Source: Thermoactinospora rubra
GTDB taxonomy: Bacteria; Actinomycetota; Actinomycetes; Streptosporangiales; Streptosporangiaceae
Direction: 5' to 3'
Length of the DNA: 64,000 nt
Assembly: GCF_002093975.1 (NCBI RefSeq)
Contig: NZ_KZ084330.1
Span: 95,829-159,828, forward strand
Shown here: in pieces, positions 50,104 through 58,230 of the stretch
How the letters are laid out: every line of letters starts with the position of its first letter
How positions within the stretch are numbered: the stretch's first letter is position 1
The notes under the pieces: model-generated
Told to the model about the DNA's origin: nothing
What the model saw: only the letters and a program-made list of their open reading frames with translations
Database searches by the model: none
Position numbers and translations under genes: made by a program

Positions 50104-51065
50104 GGCTGCTGGAGGAGCGGTTCCCGCCGCTGGAGCACTACCGGGAGGAGTACGCCGGGCTGCCGCTGGCGTGGATGTACCACGCCGCATGCGAGCCGCT
50201 GGACGACCCGGCGCAGGTGGCGTGGGTGTTGACGACGCACGGCCTCGGCGGCGGGGCGAGCGGCTTCGACCGGGTGCTGGAGGAGTTCGCCGAGCGGGTC
50301 GACACCACGCGGGTCCGGGCCTTGGTGATCGGCGAGTGGGACGACATGATCGAGCGCAGCTCCGAGACGGTGGTGCGCGAGCTCGTCGCCCGCGCTCATC
50401 GCTTCCCGTCGCTGCGGGCGCTGTTCCTCGGCGACGTGCCCTCGGAGACGTGCGAGATCTCCTGGATCCGCCACGGCGACGTCACGCCGCTGCTGGAGGC
50501 CTTCCCGGAGCTGGTGCGCCTGGACGTCAGGGGCTCCTCCGGGCTGGTGGTCAGGCCGGTCTCCCACGCGCGGCTGCGGGTGCTGCGGCTGGAGTCGGGC
50601 GGGCTGCCCGGCCATGTCGTGCGGGCCCTGGGCGAGTGCTCGCTGCCCAGGCTGGAGCACCTGGAGCTGTGGCTGGGCGTGCATGAATACGGCGGCGACG
50701 CCATGGTGGAGGACCTGGCGGGGGTGCTGGGCGGGGAGCGGCTTCCCGCCCTGCGGAGCCTGGGCCTGCGGGACAGCGAGATCCAGGACGAGGTCGCGGC
50801 CGCGGTGGCGAGGGCCCCGGCGGTGGCCCGCCTGGGGGCGCTGAGCCTGTCGTACGGCACGCTGTCCGACGCGGGCGCGGAGGCGCTGCTGTCCGGCCAG
50901 CCGCTCACCCACCTGGCGGAGCTGGACCTGCGGCATCACTACCTCAGCGCGGGGATGGTCGAGCGGCTGCTCGCCGCGCTGCCGGACACGCTGGTGGACG
51001 TGAGCGAGGAGGCCCCGCGCTGGGACTGGCGCCCGGGCGGGCGCTACGTGGCGGTGTCGGAGTGA
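50100..51065 (+). CDS. STM4015 family leucine-rich-repeat protein (copy 2)
   Basis: 321 residues from the GTG at 50100, overlapping copy 1 by GTGA. It is clearly paralogous: ESGGLPGHVVRALGECSLPR, LEHLELWLGVHEYGGDAMVE, LPALRSLGLRDSEIQDEVAA and GTLSDAGAEALLSGQPLTHL align directly with copy 1. The N-terminus is different (VRLLEERFPPLEHYREEYAG). The tail GGRYVAVSE matches copy 1 in the RY-x-x-VSE pattern. Duplicate LRR partners in one operon suggest two substrates or a heteromer. Confidence 0.85.
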   Translation: MRLLEERFPPLEHYREEYAGLPLAWMYHAACEPLDDPAQVAWVLTTHGLGGGASGFDRVLEEFAERVDTTRVRALVIGEWDDMIERSSETVVRELVARAHRFPSLRALFLGDVPSETCEISWIRHGDVTPLLEAFPELVRLDVRGSSGLVVRPVSHARLRVLRLESGGLPGHVVRALGECSLPRLEHLELWLGVHEYGGDAMVEDLAGVLGGERLPALRSLGLRDSEIQDEVAAAVARAPAVARLGALSLSYGTLSDAGAEALLSGQPLTHLAELDLRHHYLSAGMVERLLAALPDTLVDVSEEAPRWDWRPGGRYVAVSE

Positions 51066-52231
51066 GGGCCGGTGGTGCCGGGGGTGACGGCACGGCGGTG
51101 CCCGTCGTGGTCGGCACGCCGGGCGACCGTCGCGTCACCCTGTACGCCGCCGCTCTCCGCGCGGCCGGCCTGCCCGAGCCGGTGGTCGTGCCATGGCGCG
51201 ACGTGCTGGCCGGACGGCCGCCGCGCCTGCCCGCCGGCGCCCGGGTCCGCATCGACTCGCCCGGCGAGGACGCAGCGTGCGACGAGCTGCTGCGCGGGCC
51301 GGGCCCGGCCACCCGCGTCGGCGGCGGCGCCGCCTGGCACGCGGCCTTCGTCCGTGGCCTGGAGCGGGTACGGCAGGCGGTCGCCGCCACGCCCGGCGCG
51401 CGCCTGCTCGCCGATGTCGACGACATCGCCGTGCTGTTCGACAAGCGCCGCTGCCACGAGCGGCTGTCGGCCGCCGGGGTCCCGGTGCCGCCCGCCCTGC
51501 CCGGCCCGATCGGCGGCTACGCCGACCTGCGCCGCGCGATGGCCGAAGCGGGCTGGACCAGGGTGTTCGTCAAGCCCGCGCACGGCTCGTCGGCCTCGGG
51601 CGTGGTGGCGCTCCAGGTGCATGGCGGGCGGGTGCGGGCCGAGACGTCGGTGGAGCTCGTCGCGAGGCGGTCTCCGGTCGCCGAGGCGTCAGTGGGGCAC
51701 GGTGGCGGGCGGCCCCCCGCCGTCGAGATGCACAACTCGCTGCGCGTGCGGGTCTACGAGGACGAAGGCGACGTCGCGGCGATCATCGACGCCCTGGCGC
51801 CCGACGGGGTGCACGTCGAGACGTGGTTCCCCAAAGCCGGGATCGACGCCATGGTGTTCGACCTGCGCGTGGTCGTGATCGGCGGCAGGCCGACGCACGC
51901 GGTCGTCCGCGCCAGCCGTACCCCCATGACGAACCTCCACCTCGGCGGCATCCGCGGTGACCTGGACCGGGTGCGGGCCCGGCTGGGGGCGGAGGGCTGG
52001 CGGCGGGCCATGGAGGTCGCCGCCCGGGCGGCCGCGTGCTTCCCCGGCACGCCCATGACCGGGATCGACCTCATGGTGGGCGTGGGATGGCGGCGGCTGG
52101 CCGTGGCCGAGGCGAACGCCTTCGGCGACCTGCTGCCGCGCGTGACCGGGCTGCCGGGGAGCGGCGCGGAGGGGCTCGACACCTACGCCGCCCAGGTGGC
52201 GCACCACATGGCGGAAGGGACCCTGCGATGA
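51062..52231 (+). CDS. STM4014 family protein (ATP-grasp-like)
   Basis: 389 residues from the GTG at 51062 (GTGA overlap with copy 2 of STM4015). STM4014 features are DVDDIAVLFDKRRCHERLSA, WTRVFVKPAHGSSASGVVAL, HVETWFPKAGIDAMVFDLRV and MTGIDLMVGVGWRRLAVAEA followed by NAFGDLLP, the layout of an ATP-grasp ligase (Lys in the B-domain, acidic metal residues near the end). Such enzymes join a carboxylate to an amine or thiol by acyl phosphate. The actual substrate is unknown. Confidence 0.85.
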   Translation: MRAGGAGGDGTAVPVVVGTPGDRRVTLYAAALRAAGLPEPVVVPWRDVLAGRPPRLPAGARVRIDSPGEDAACDELLRGPGPATRVGGGAAWHAAFVRGLERVRQAVAATPGARLLADVDDIAVLFDKRRCHERLSAAGVPVPPALPGPIGGYADLRRAMAEAGWTRVFVKPAHGSSASGVVALQVHGGRVRAETSVELVARRSPVAEASVGHGGGRPPAVEMHNSLRVRVYEDEGDVAAIIDALAPDGVHVETWFPKAGIDAMVFDLRVVVIGGRPTHAVVRASRTPMTNLHLGGIRGDLDRVRARLGAEGWRRAMEVAARAAACFPGTPMTGIDLMVGVGWRRLAVAEANAFGDLLPRVTGLPGSGAEGLDTYAAQVAHHMAEGTLR

Positions 52232-53034
52232 GAGACATGAACGCGATCGTCGGCAGCCACGACATCCTCATGGTGACGCTCGACACCCTGCGCTACGACG
52301 TGGCCGAGGACCTGCTGGCGGCCGGGAGGCTGCCGACGCTGGCCAGGGCGCTGCCCGGCGGCAGGTGGGAGCGGCGGCACACCCCCGGCAGCTTCACCTA
52401 TGCCGCGCACGCCGCGATGCTGGCCGGGTTCCTGCCCACGCCCGTCACGCCGGGCCCGCATCCGCGCCTGTTCGCCGCCGCGTTCCCGGGCAGCGAGACC
52501 ACCGGCGCGGGGACGTGGGTGTTCGACGCCGCCGACCTGCCCGGTGGGCTGGCGAAGGCGGGCTACCACACGGTGTGCGTGGGCGGCGTGGGCTTCTTCA
52601 ACAAGCTCACCCCGCTCGGCTCGGCGCTGCCCGGGCTGTTCGCGGAGTCGCACTGGGAGCCGTCGTTCGGGGTGACGAGCCCGACCTCGTTCGAGGAGCA
52701 GATCGCCTGTGCCGAGCGGGCGGTGCGCGGCCGGTCCGAGCCGGTGTTCCTGCTGGTGAACGTCTCGGCGCTGCACCAGCCGAACTGGTTCTACCTGCCG
52801 GGCGCCGACGGGGACAGCAGGGAGAGCCAGGCAGCCGCGCTGGAGTACGTCGACCGGCACATCGGGCGGCTGTTCGCGGTGATGGGCGAGCGGCGGCCGT
52901 GCCTGGCCATCGTGTGCTCCGACCACGGCACCGCGTACGGCGAAGCCGGATATGTCGGGCATCGCGTGGGTCATGAGGTGGTGTGGACCGTGCCGTACGG
53001 GGAGTTCGTCATCGAGCCGGGGGAGTGGCCGTGA
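52228..53034 (+). CDS. STM4013/SEN3800 family hydrolase (alkaline phosphatase/sulfatase superfamily)
   Basis: 268 residues; the ATG at 52228 overlaps the STM4014 stop (ATGA). Superfamily motifs are ILMVTLDTLRYDVAEDLL (metal Asp), PGSFTYAAHAAMLAGFLPTP (the nucleophile region, with Thr or Ser instead of sulfatase Cys), and CLAIVCSDHGTAYGEAG plus HRVGHEV (metal Asp/His). It is expected to hydrolyse a phosphate or sulfate ester, or act as a related transferase. No signal peptide, so it acts in the cytoplasm with its neighbours. Confidence 0.85.
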   Translation: MRDMNAIVGSHDILMVTLDTLRYDVAEDLLAAGRLPTLARALPGGRWERRHTPGSFTYAAHAAMLAGFLPTPVTPGPHPRLFAAAFPGSETTGAGTWVFDAADLPGGLAKAGYHTVCVGGVGFFNKLTPLGSALPGLFAESHWEPSFGVTSPTSFEEQIACAERAVRGRSEPVFLLVNVSALHQPNWFYLPGADGDSRESQAAALEYVDRHIGRLFAVMGERRPCLAIVCSDHGTAYGEAGYVGHRVGHEVVWTVPYGEFVIEPGEWP

Positions 53035-54344
53035 TCCCGACCTCTGCGGCGCTTCTGGACGCCTCGCCGTACCAGCACTACGTCTACGCATATCCCCACA
53101 AGACCGCCTACCGGCCGCTCGACCCCCGGCCGCCCCTCCGCGACGTGTGGGCAGGCGAGCGCACCGACGCGCTCTTCCTCTACCTGCACATCCCGTTCTG
53201 CGAGATGCGCTGCGGCTTCTGCAACCTGTTCACCAGGACCGGCGCGCCCGGAGAGCTGGTGTCCGCCTACCTCGGCGCGCTCGGCCGCCAGGCGCAGGCC
53301 GTACGGCAGGCGGTGCCGCGGGCCCGCTTCGCGGCGTCGGCCATCGGCGGCGGGACGCCCACCTACCTGTCGGCCGCCGAGCTGACGAGATTGTTCGACC
53401 TGGCCGAGCGCGAGATGGGCGCCGACTTCCGGGCGATGCCGCTGAGCGTGGAGACCTCACCGGCCACCGCGACGCCCGACCGGCTGGAGGTGCTCGTCGC
53501 CAGGGGCGCGACGCGGATCTCGATCGGCGTGCAGAGCTTCCTCGACGCCGAGGCCCGCGCCGCCGTCCGCCCGCAGCGCCGCGCCGAGGTCGAGGCCGCG
53601 CTGGACGCCATCCGCGCCTGCGGGGTCGCGGCGCTCAACGTCGACCTGATCTACGGGATCGACGGGCAGACCCCGGCGACCTGGCGGGAGTCGCTGGACG
53701 CGGCGCTGGCGTGGCGGCCCGAGGAGATCTACCTCTACCCGCTGTACGTCAGGCCGCTGACCGGGCTGGGCCTGCTGGGCCGCGAGTGGGACGACCAGCG
53801 GCTCGCGCTCTACCGGCTGGGCCGCGACCACCTGCTGGCCGCCGGGTACGAGCAGGTCTCGATGCGGATGTTCCGCCTGCCGGGGCCGGAGCCCGGGAGC
53901 GAGTACTCCTGCCAGAGCGACGGCATGGTGGGCCTGGGGTGCGGCGCCCGCTCCTACACCGGCGGCCTGCACTACTCCTTCGAGTACGCCGTGGGCGTCC
54001 GCCACGTCCGGGCGATCATCGACGACTTCGTCCGGCTGCCGCGGGAGGAGTTCGGCTTCGCCAACGTGGGCTTCCGGCTCGACGACGCCGAACGGCGCCG
54101 CCGCCACCTCCTCCAGTCGCTGCTGCAGGCCCGAGGGCTGGACCGGGTGGCGTACAAGCAGCGCTTCGGCGCCGACGTGCTCGCGGACTTCGACCTGGCG
54201 GCGCTGGCCGACCGCGGCTGGCTGGAGGAGGACGCCGCGCGGGTCCGCCTGACCGAGGAGGGCCTGGCCCACTCGGACGCCGTGGGGCCCGCGCTGTTCT
54301 CCGACCGCGTCCGGACGCTGATGGACGGCTATGACCTCCGCTGA
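53031..54344 (+). CDS. STM4012 family radical SAM protein (HemN-like)
   Basis: 437 residues from the GTG at 53031 (GTGA overlap). The 4Fe-4S cluster motif CxxxCxxC is in LHIPFCEMRCGFCNLFTRTG. IGGGTPTYLSAAEL is the GGTPT SAM site, followed by SVETSPATATPDRL and ISIGVQSFLDAEAR as in the HemN/coproporphyrinogen dehydrogenase group. A C-terminal HemN-like domain has GLGCGARSYTGGLHYSFEYA. The family is not a heme enzyme by context; its linkage to STM4011 and STM4013-4015 defines it. The reaction is unknown. Confidence 0.88.
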   Translation: MIPTSAALLDASPYQHYVYAYPHKTAYRPLDPRPPLRDVWAGERTDALFLYLHIPFCEMRCGFCNLFTRTGAPGELVSAYLGALGRQAQAVRQAVPRARFAASAIGGGTPTYLSAAELTRLFDLAEREMGADFRAMPLSVETSPATATPDRLEVLVARGATRISIGVQSFLDAEARAAVRPQRRAEVEAALDAIRACGVAALNVDLIYGIDGQTPATWRESLDAALAWRPEEIYLYPLYVRPLTGLGLLGREWDDQRLALYRLGRDHLLAAGYEQVSMRMFRLPGPEPGSEYSCQSDGMVGLGCGARSYTGGLHYSFEYAVGVRHVRAIIDDFVRLPREEFGFANVGFRLDDAERRRRHLLQSLLQARGLDRVAYKQRFGADVLADFDLAALADRGWLEEDAARVRLTEEGLAHSDAVGPALFSDRVRTLMDGYDLR

Positions 54345-55380
54345 CCGGCGCCTGTCCATCTGGGACATCTCAGCCCGGGACGGCTCGGGCCGGGATGGCT
54401 CGGGCCGCGCCGGGGGGCCCGCCGTTCCGGCCGCCATGCCCTCCGACGGCCCGCGGCCCGCCCACCTCACGATCCTCTACCGGGGGCCGCTGGCCAGCTG
54501 CGACTACGACTGCCCCTACTGCCCTTTCGCCAAGCGCCGCGACAGCCCCGAGCGGCTGCGGACCGACCGGGAGGCGCTGGAGCGCTTCACCGGATGGGTG
54601 GCCGAGCGGGACTTCCCGATCTCGGTGCTGTTCACGCCGTGGGGTGAGGGGCTGGTCCGTTCGTGGTACCGCCGGGCGATGGTACGGCTGAGCCACCTCG
54701 GCCACGTGCCGCGCGTCGCCATCCAGACGAACCTGAGCAGCCGCCTGTCATGGCTGGCGGAGGCGGACCTCGGCACGCTGGCGTTGTGGGTGACCTACCA
54801 CCCGGGCCAGGTGGACTACGACCGTTTCATCGGGAAATGCCGCGATCTGGTGGCGCTCGGGGTGCGATTCAGCGTGGGCGTCGTCGGCCTGCCGGAGCAC
54901 CTGGAGGCGGCTCGCAGGCTGCGTGGCGACCTGCCGGACGAGGTCTACCTGTGGGTCAACGCCGCCGAGGGCCGCTCCTACACCGACGCGGAGGCCGCCG
55001 GCTGGACGGCCGTCGATCCGCTGTTCGGCCTGTCACGCCACCCGCACTCGAGCCGGGGGCTGCCCTGCCGTACCGGGGAGAGCGTGGTGTCGGTCGACGG
55101 CGACGGCCGGGTACGGCGGTGCCATTTCGTCACCGAGGTGATCGGCAACCTCTACGACGGCTCGGCTCTGCGTGCCCTGCGACCGCGCCCCTGCCCGCTG
55201 GCGGTGTGCGACTGCCATATCGGATACGTGCATCTGGAGCCTCTTGGCCTGTACGACACGTTCGCGGGAGGGGTTCTGGAGCGCATCCCGGCTGTCCGAT
55301 GGGCGGCGTCGGCTCTCGAGCCGCCCCTGGCGGTGACGCCGGGAAATGAGGCCGCGCCAGGGGGAACGGTGATTCCGTGA
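54331..55380 (+). CDS. STM4011 family radical SAM protein
   Basis: 349 residues; its ATG lies 14 nt inside the end of the STM4012 gene. The cluster motif is SCDYDCPYCPFAKRR (CxxxCxxC). After a Gly/Ser/Asp/Arg-rich N-terminal stretch of about 40 residues it has the STM4011 pattern (LFTPWGEGLVRSWYRRAMVR, IQTNLSSRLSWLAEADLGTL, LWVTYHPGQVDYDRFIGKCR). Several later cysteines (LPCRTGES, VRRCHFVTEV, PLAVCDCHIGY) may bind a second iron-sulfur cluster. It is the last gene of the operon, and its stop lies in the first unit of a repeat array. Confidence 0.88.
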   Translation: MTSADRRLSIWDISARDGSGRDGSGRAGGPAVPAAMPSDGPRPAHLTILYRGPLASCDYDCPYCPFAKRRDSPERLRTDREALERFTGWVAERDFPISVLFTPWGEGLVRSWYRRAMVRLSHLGHVPRVAIQTNLSSRLSWLAEADLGTLALWVTYHPGQVDYDRFIGKCRDLVALGVRFSVGVVGLPEHLEAARRLRGDLPDEVYLWVNAAEGRSYTDAEAAGWTAVDPLFGLSRHPHSSRGLPCRTGESVVSVDGDGRVRRCHFVTEVIGNLYDGSALRALRPRPCPLAVCDCHIGYVHLEPLGLYDTFAGGVLERIPAVRWAASALEPPLAVTPGNEAAPGGTVIP

Positions 55381-55522
55381 GTTCTAAGCCAGGGAAGCGA
55401 CGGCGATGCGTGAGCGTGTGCCAAGGACGACGGTGATCCGTGAGCTCTACGCAAGGGAGCGACGGTGACCCGTGAGCGTGTGCCGAGGACGACGGTGATC
55501 CGTGGTGTGCGCCGGAGGTCCG
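55366..55522 (+). repeat. Array of five ~31-bp direct repeats, each with an ACGG-N4-CCGT-like dyad
   Basis: Units begin at 55366 (34 bp), 55400 (30 bp), 55430 (32 bp), 55462 (30 bp) and 55492 (about 31 bp). Each starts ACGGTGAYCCGTG or a close variant. Long and short forms alternate: the short units share GCGTGTGCC and GAGGACG, the long ones share CTC/TTC TA and AGGGA. The array begins in the last codons of the STM4011 gene. It is not CRISPR, since units are contiguous with no unique spacers. Confidence 0.8.
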
Positions 55523-55549
55523 GCCTGCGCCGCGAAGAGCGGGCAGGCC
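55522..55549. terminator. Hairpin between convergent STM4011 and DUF6745 genes
   Basis: GGCCTGC (55522-55528) pairs with GCAGGCC (55543-55549) around a 14-nt loop, without a T tract. It is a weak terminator candidate for either strand. Confidence 0.4.
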
Positions 55550-55574
55550 GCGTCACCCGTGCCTCGGCTCGCGC

Positions 55575-56825
55575 TCAGGTCTGCCGGCTCGGGTCGTACT
55601 CCTCCGGACGCAGCCCGAACGTCCACGCGACTCCCTCACGCGCGGTCGTCACCCACGGCGGCACCCGCAGGAAGTATGTGCGCCTCGTGCCGTCGGGCTC
55701 CGGAGTCGAGTTGAGCACCTCCACCATGACCAGCGGCTCGTCGTCGGCCAGGTCGACGCGCCACAGCACGCCCGTCGTGTCCTGGTGCACCCGGGTGGCG
55801 TCGGACTCGGTCAGGTAGCGGTCGAAGCCGTAGTGCTCCAGCATCACGCGCCGCAGTTCGGCGTTGGGCTCGGCGCGGATGCGGTCCGGTGACAGGTCGG
55901 CCATGGCGGCGCCGAAGTGCGGAGGGACCGGCATGCCGTGCCAAGCGTGCAGCGCGAAACCGTCGGGGTAGGCGAGCGCGGGCCCGGTGGCGCGGTGGAG
56001 GCGGCCGAGCTCGTCGCGGTGGTGGACGACCGGGCGCTCGGTGAGCACGACCACCCGCTCGAACGGCCACCACCATCCGGCGGCGCGGGACACCTGCATG
56101 AGACCAGCCAGGGAAGAGGCGTCGAGGAGGGGCGGCCCGAGGACGTCGCCCTCGGGCGGCCGGCCGAGCGCGTCGAACAGGCACAGCCAGGCCGCGTCAT
56201 GCTGCCCCAATACCGCGTCGAGCGTCACCCGCCGCAGCAGCGCTTCGATCTCCGCGCGGTCGCCATCCGCCGGCACGCTCGCCGTGGCTTCAGCGGCCGG
56301 GGAACTGTGCGTCACCGGGGCCTCGGCAGCCGGTGAGTCGTGCGCCGTGGCCAGCTGGCCGATGCCGCGGCGGATCTCGCCCACCAGCCTGTCGACTCCC
56401 GGCCACAGCTCTCTGCCCGTGAGAGCCCACGCCGCCGCCCAGCCCGATGGGCCGAGCAGCTCGGAGGCCCGAGCTCGGGCCTGCTCCCAGGGGCGCGTGC
56501 GGACCGCTTCGCGCACCGGGCGTCCCGCGTCGAGCGTCTCCAGTGTGGCGAGCACGTCGGCGACCAGGTCGTCCAGCCCGGCGGCGCGCAAGGCGCCGGG
56601 CCCGCAGGTGAGGAGCGCGGCGGCGATCGCGCCGCGGGCCGGGGAGTCAAGCCAGACGAAACGGGCGGGCTTGGGCAGTCCGGCGGCGCGATAGGCCGCA
56701 CGGACGCCGTCCTCCGCCGAGGCACGGTCGGCGGGCGCGACCGAGACGGCGGTCTGCTCCCAGCGCGTGGCGGCCTCCGCCAGGCGGGCGGCCAGCTGGG
56801 GGGTGAGCGCGAGGGTGGTGGTCAT
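55575..56825 (-). CDS. DUF6745 domain-containing protein
   Basis: 416 residues from the ATG at 56825. DUF6745-type segments are seen: VVVLTERPVVHHRDELGRLH, TGPALAYPDGFALHAWHGMP, VPPHFGAAMADLSPDRIRAE, RRVMLEHYGFDRYL, TTGVLWRVDLADDEPLVMVE and the ending RTYFLRVPPWVTTAREGVAW, TFGLRPEEYDP. A central Ala/Glu/Pro-rich stretch (SPAAEAPVTHSSPAAEATAS) is a linker. The function is unknown. It is often found with a small protein like the one at 57231-57560, which lies upstream here. Confidence 0.8.
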   Translation of the reverse strand: MTTTLALTPQLAARLAEAATRWEQTAVSVAPADRASAEDGVRAAYRAAGLPKPARFVWLDSPARGAIAAALLTCGPGALRAAGLDDLVADVLATLETLDAGRPVREAVRTRPWEQARARASELLGPSGWAAAWALTGRELWPGVDRLVGEIRRGIGQLATAHDSPAAEAPVTHSSPAAEATASVPADGDRAEIEALLRRVTLDAVLGQHDAAWLCLFDALGRPPEGDVLGPPLLDASSLAGLMQVSRAAGWWWPFERVVVLTERPVVHHRDELGRLHRATGPALAYPDGFALHAWHGMPVPPHFGAAMADLSPDRIRAEPNAELRRVMLEHYGFDRYLTESDATRVHQDTTGVLWRVDLADDEPLVMVEVLNSTPEPDGTRRTYFLRVPPWVTTAREGVAWTFGLRPEEYDPSRQT

Positions 56826-57230
56826 GGAGCTCCGTCTCATCGAGTCAGGGGGAAGCGATCCGCTCGGGTCACGGAGGTCAGGCGAGCGGATCCATCAGGC
56901 GGTCAGGGAAGCAGGCGGTCAGGGAAGCAGGCGGTCAGGGAAGCAGGTGGTCAGGGACCCCGGCCAACAGACCCCGGACAACAGGGCCTCGGCCGACAGG
57001 GACCCCGACCAACAGGGACGCGGTGGGCAAGGGGACCAAGCGGACGGGGTGCGCGGTGCCTCGCCGGGCGACCCCCAGGGCCGGGCGACCCCAAGGCCAG
57101 GCGACCATGGGCGGCTGGGAAACCCCGAACGGCCCGGGAGAACCAGGCGACCACGGACGGCCCGGACGCTACGGGCGGCCGGAAAACCGGCGGCCCGGGC
57201 GCCGCGACTGGCCGAGACGCCGCGGACGGC
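56826..57230. repeat. 405-bp spacer of short tandem repeats and low-complexity DNA; no gene seen
   Basis: A 16-bp unit GCGGTCAGGGAAGCAG is repeated three times (56899-56914, 56915-56930, 56931-56946), with a partial fourth copy. Degenerate CCCCGRCCAACAGGGA-like units (about 56956-57020) and GGCGACC-rich sequence follow. Open frames here have repetitive Arg/Gly/Pro translations with no ribosome-binding site, so I call no gene. It lies between two genes of the same strand and could carry the DUF6745 promoter. Confidence 0.7.
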
Positions 57231-57560
57231 TCAGTCGGCCACGTATCGGTGATACGCGCCCGGCACGTATTCGCGCTGCCGTACGACGCGATACCACCCC
57301 CGGGGCAGCGAGATGGCGTCGTGCTCCTCGTGAACCAGCCGGCCCCCGCTGGGCAGGTGCAGGTAGTCGGGCGCCTCGGGGGAGGGGTCGGGCAGCAGCG
57401 TGCCGGGGCCCGGGATGGCGTGGGCGTGTCCCGTGGCCTCGCCCAGAGCCAGGACGAGCCGCCCCCGCGCGTCGCGGGGCGCGGGCGCGGCGGACCGGAG
57501 CCGCGCGGGCACCTGGTCCTCGGCGACCGGGACGATGAGGATGTCTCCTTGGCGGTACAA
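57231..57560 (-). CDS. Conserved partner of DUF6745, unknown function
   Basis: 109 residues with a TTG start at 57560, supported by AGGAGG 7 nt upstream. It begins MYRQGDILIVPVAEDQVPAR and contains LVLALGEATGHAHAIPGPGT, LHLPSGGRLVHEEHDAISLP and the ending WYRVVRQREYVPGAYHRYVA. The GH-H and HEEH residues look like a possible metal site. The beta-rich pattern suggests a small barrel. I recognise it as a recurrent neighbour of DUF6745 genes, not as a named enzyme. Confidence 0.7.
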   Translation of the reverse strand: MYRQGDILIVPVAEDQVPARLRSAAPAPRDARGRLVLALGEATGHAHAIPGPGTLLPDPSPEAPDYLHLPSGGRLVHEEHDAISLPRGWYRVVRQREYVPGAYHRYVAD

Positions 57561-57627
57561 CAGCGAACCTCCTCGGCAACCAGAACGTGATCGAGAAGGT
57601 AGCCGACCCCACCGACAGTTTCGCGTC

Positions 57628-58221
57628 TCAGTTCGAAAGGGCGCGCAGCACGAAGCCGGAGACCCGCTCCTCGGCCTCCTCCAGGGCCACCGCCCCGCTG
57701 ACCAGCGGGATCCGCTCCGCGCCGATCACCGCGAGGATCATGCGGGCCGTGGCGGCGGCGTCGGGGGCGTGGAAGTCGCCGCTGGCCGTGCCGCTCTCCA
57801 GGATCTCCACCAGGATCCGCTGCATCGGCGCGACGTGCTCGGCCAGCTGCTGGTAGGCGTCGGGGCCGAGGGCCGCCGACAGGTCGGCCGCGCCCGGGTG
57901 GGGGTGCGCCAGCAGCCCTTCGAGCTGCAGGCGCACGAAGGCGCGCAGCCGCTCGGCCGGGGAGGCGTCGGCGGGCAGCTCGCGCTCGAAGCTGTCGATG
58001 AAGTACTGCGTGACCCGCTCGGTGAAGGCCAGCAGCAGGGCGGCCTTGTCGGGATAGTAGTTGTACAGCACCGTCCGGGTGATCCCGGCCTCCTGCGCCA
58101 CGTCCGTCATGGAGATGGCGTCGATGCCCTGGACGCGGGCCAGGTGCGAGACGGCCTGGAGGATGCGGTCGCGTGTCCGGGCTCGATGCTCGCCGATCGT
58201 CGCGGCCGAGATCCTGGGCAT
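57628..58221 (-). CDS. TetR-family transcriptional regulator
   Basis: 197 residues. The N-terminal HTH is GIDAISMTDVAQEAGITRTV, then LYNYYPDKAALLLAFTER. The C-terminal ligand domain is of general TetR type. It lies 9 nt behind the heme oxygenase gene, so they are co-transcribed. AGGAGG abuts the ATG directly, too close for a normal ribosome-binding site, while TAACAT 6 nt upstream could be a -10. The candidate operator is the dyad upstream of the heme oxygenase gene. Confidence 0.9.
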   Translation of the reverse strand: MPRISAATIGEHRARTRDRILQAVSHLARVQGIDAISMTDVAQEAGITRTVLYNYYPDKAALLLAFTERVTQYFIDSFERELPADASPAERLRAFVRLQLEGLLAHPHPGAADLSAALGPDAYQQLAEHVAPMQRILVEILESGTASGDFHAPDAAATARMILAVIGAERIPLVSGAVALEEAEERVSGFVLRALSN

Positions 58222-58230
58222 CCTCCTATG

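Noticed and set aside
49183..55380. STM4011-4015 operon as a classical RiPP cluster with a short precursor gene
   Set aside because: No small precursor-like open frame with a ribosome-binding site was found in or around the operon; genes overlap with no room. Only the LRR tail remains as a candidate substrate.
55366..55522. CRISPR array
   Set aside because: The repeats are contiguous, degenerate and alternate between two forms; there are no unique spacers and no cas genes.
56767..57252. 161-codon plus-strand open frame in the repeat-rich spacer
   Set aside because: It begins inside the DUF6745 gene on the other strand, and the translation is repetitive Arg/Gly/Pro sequence with no ribosome-binding site.
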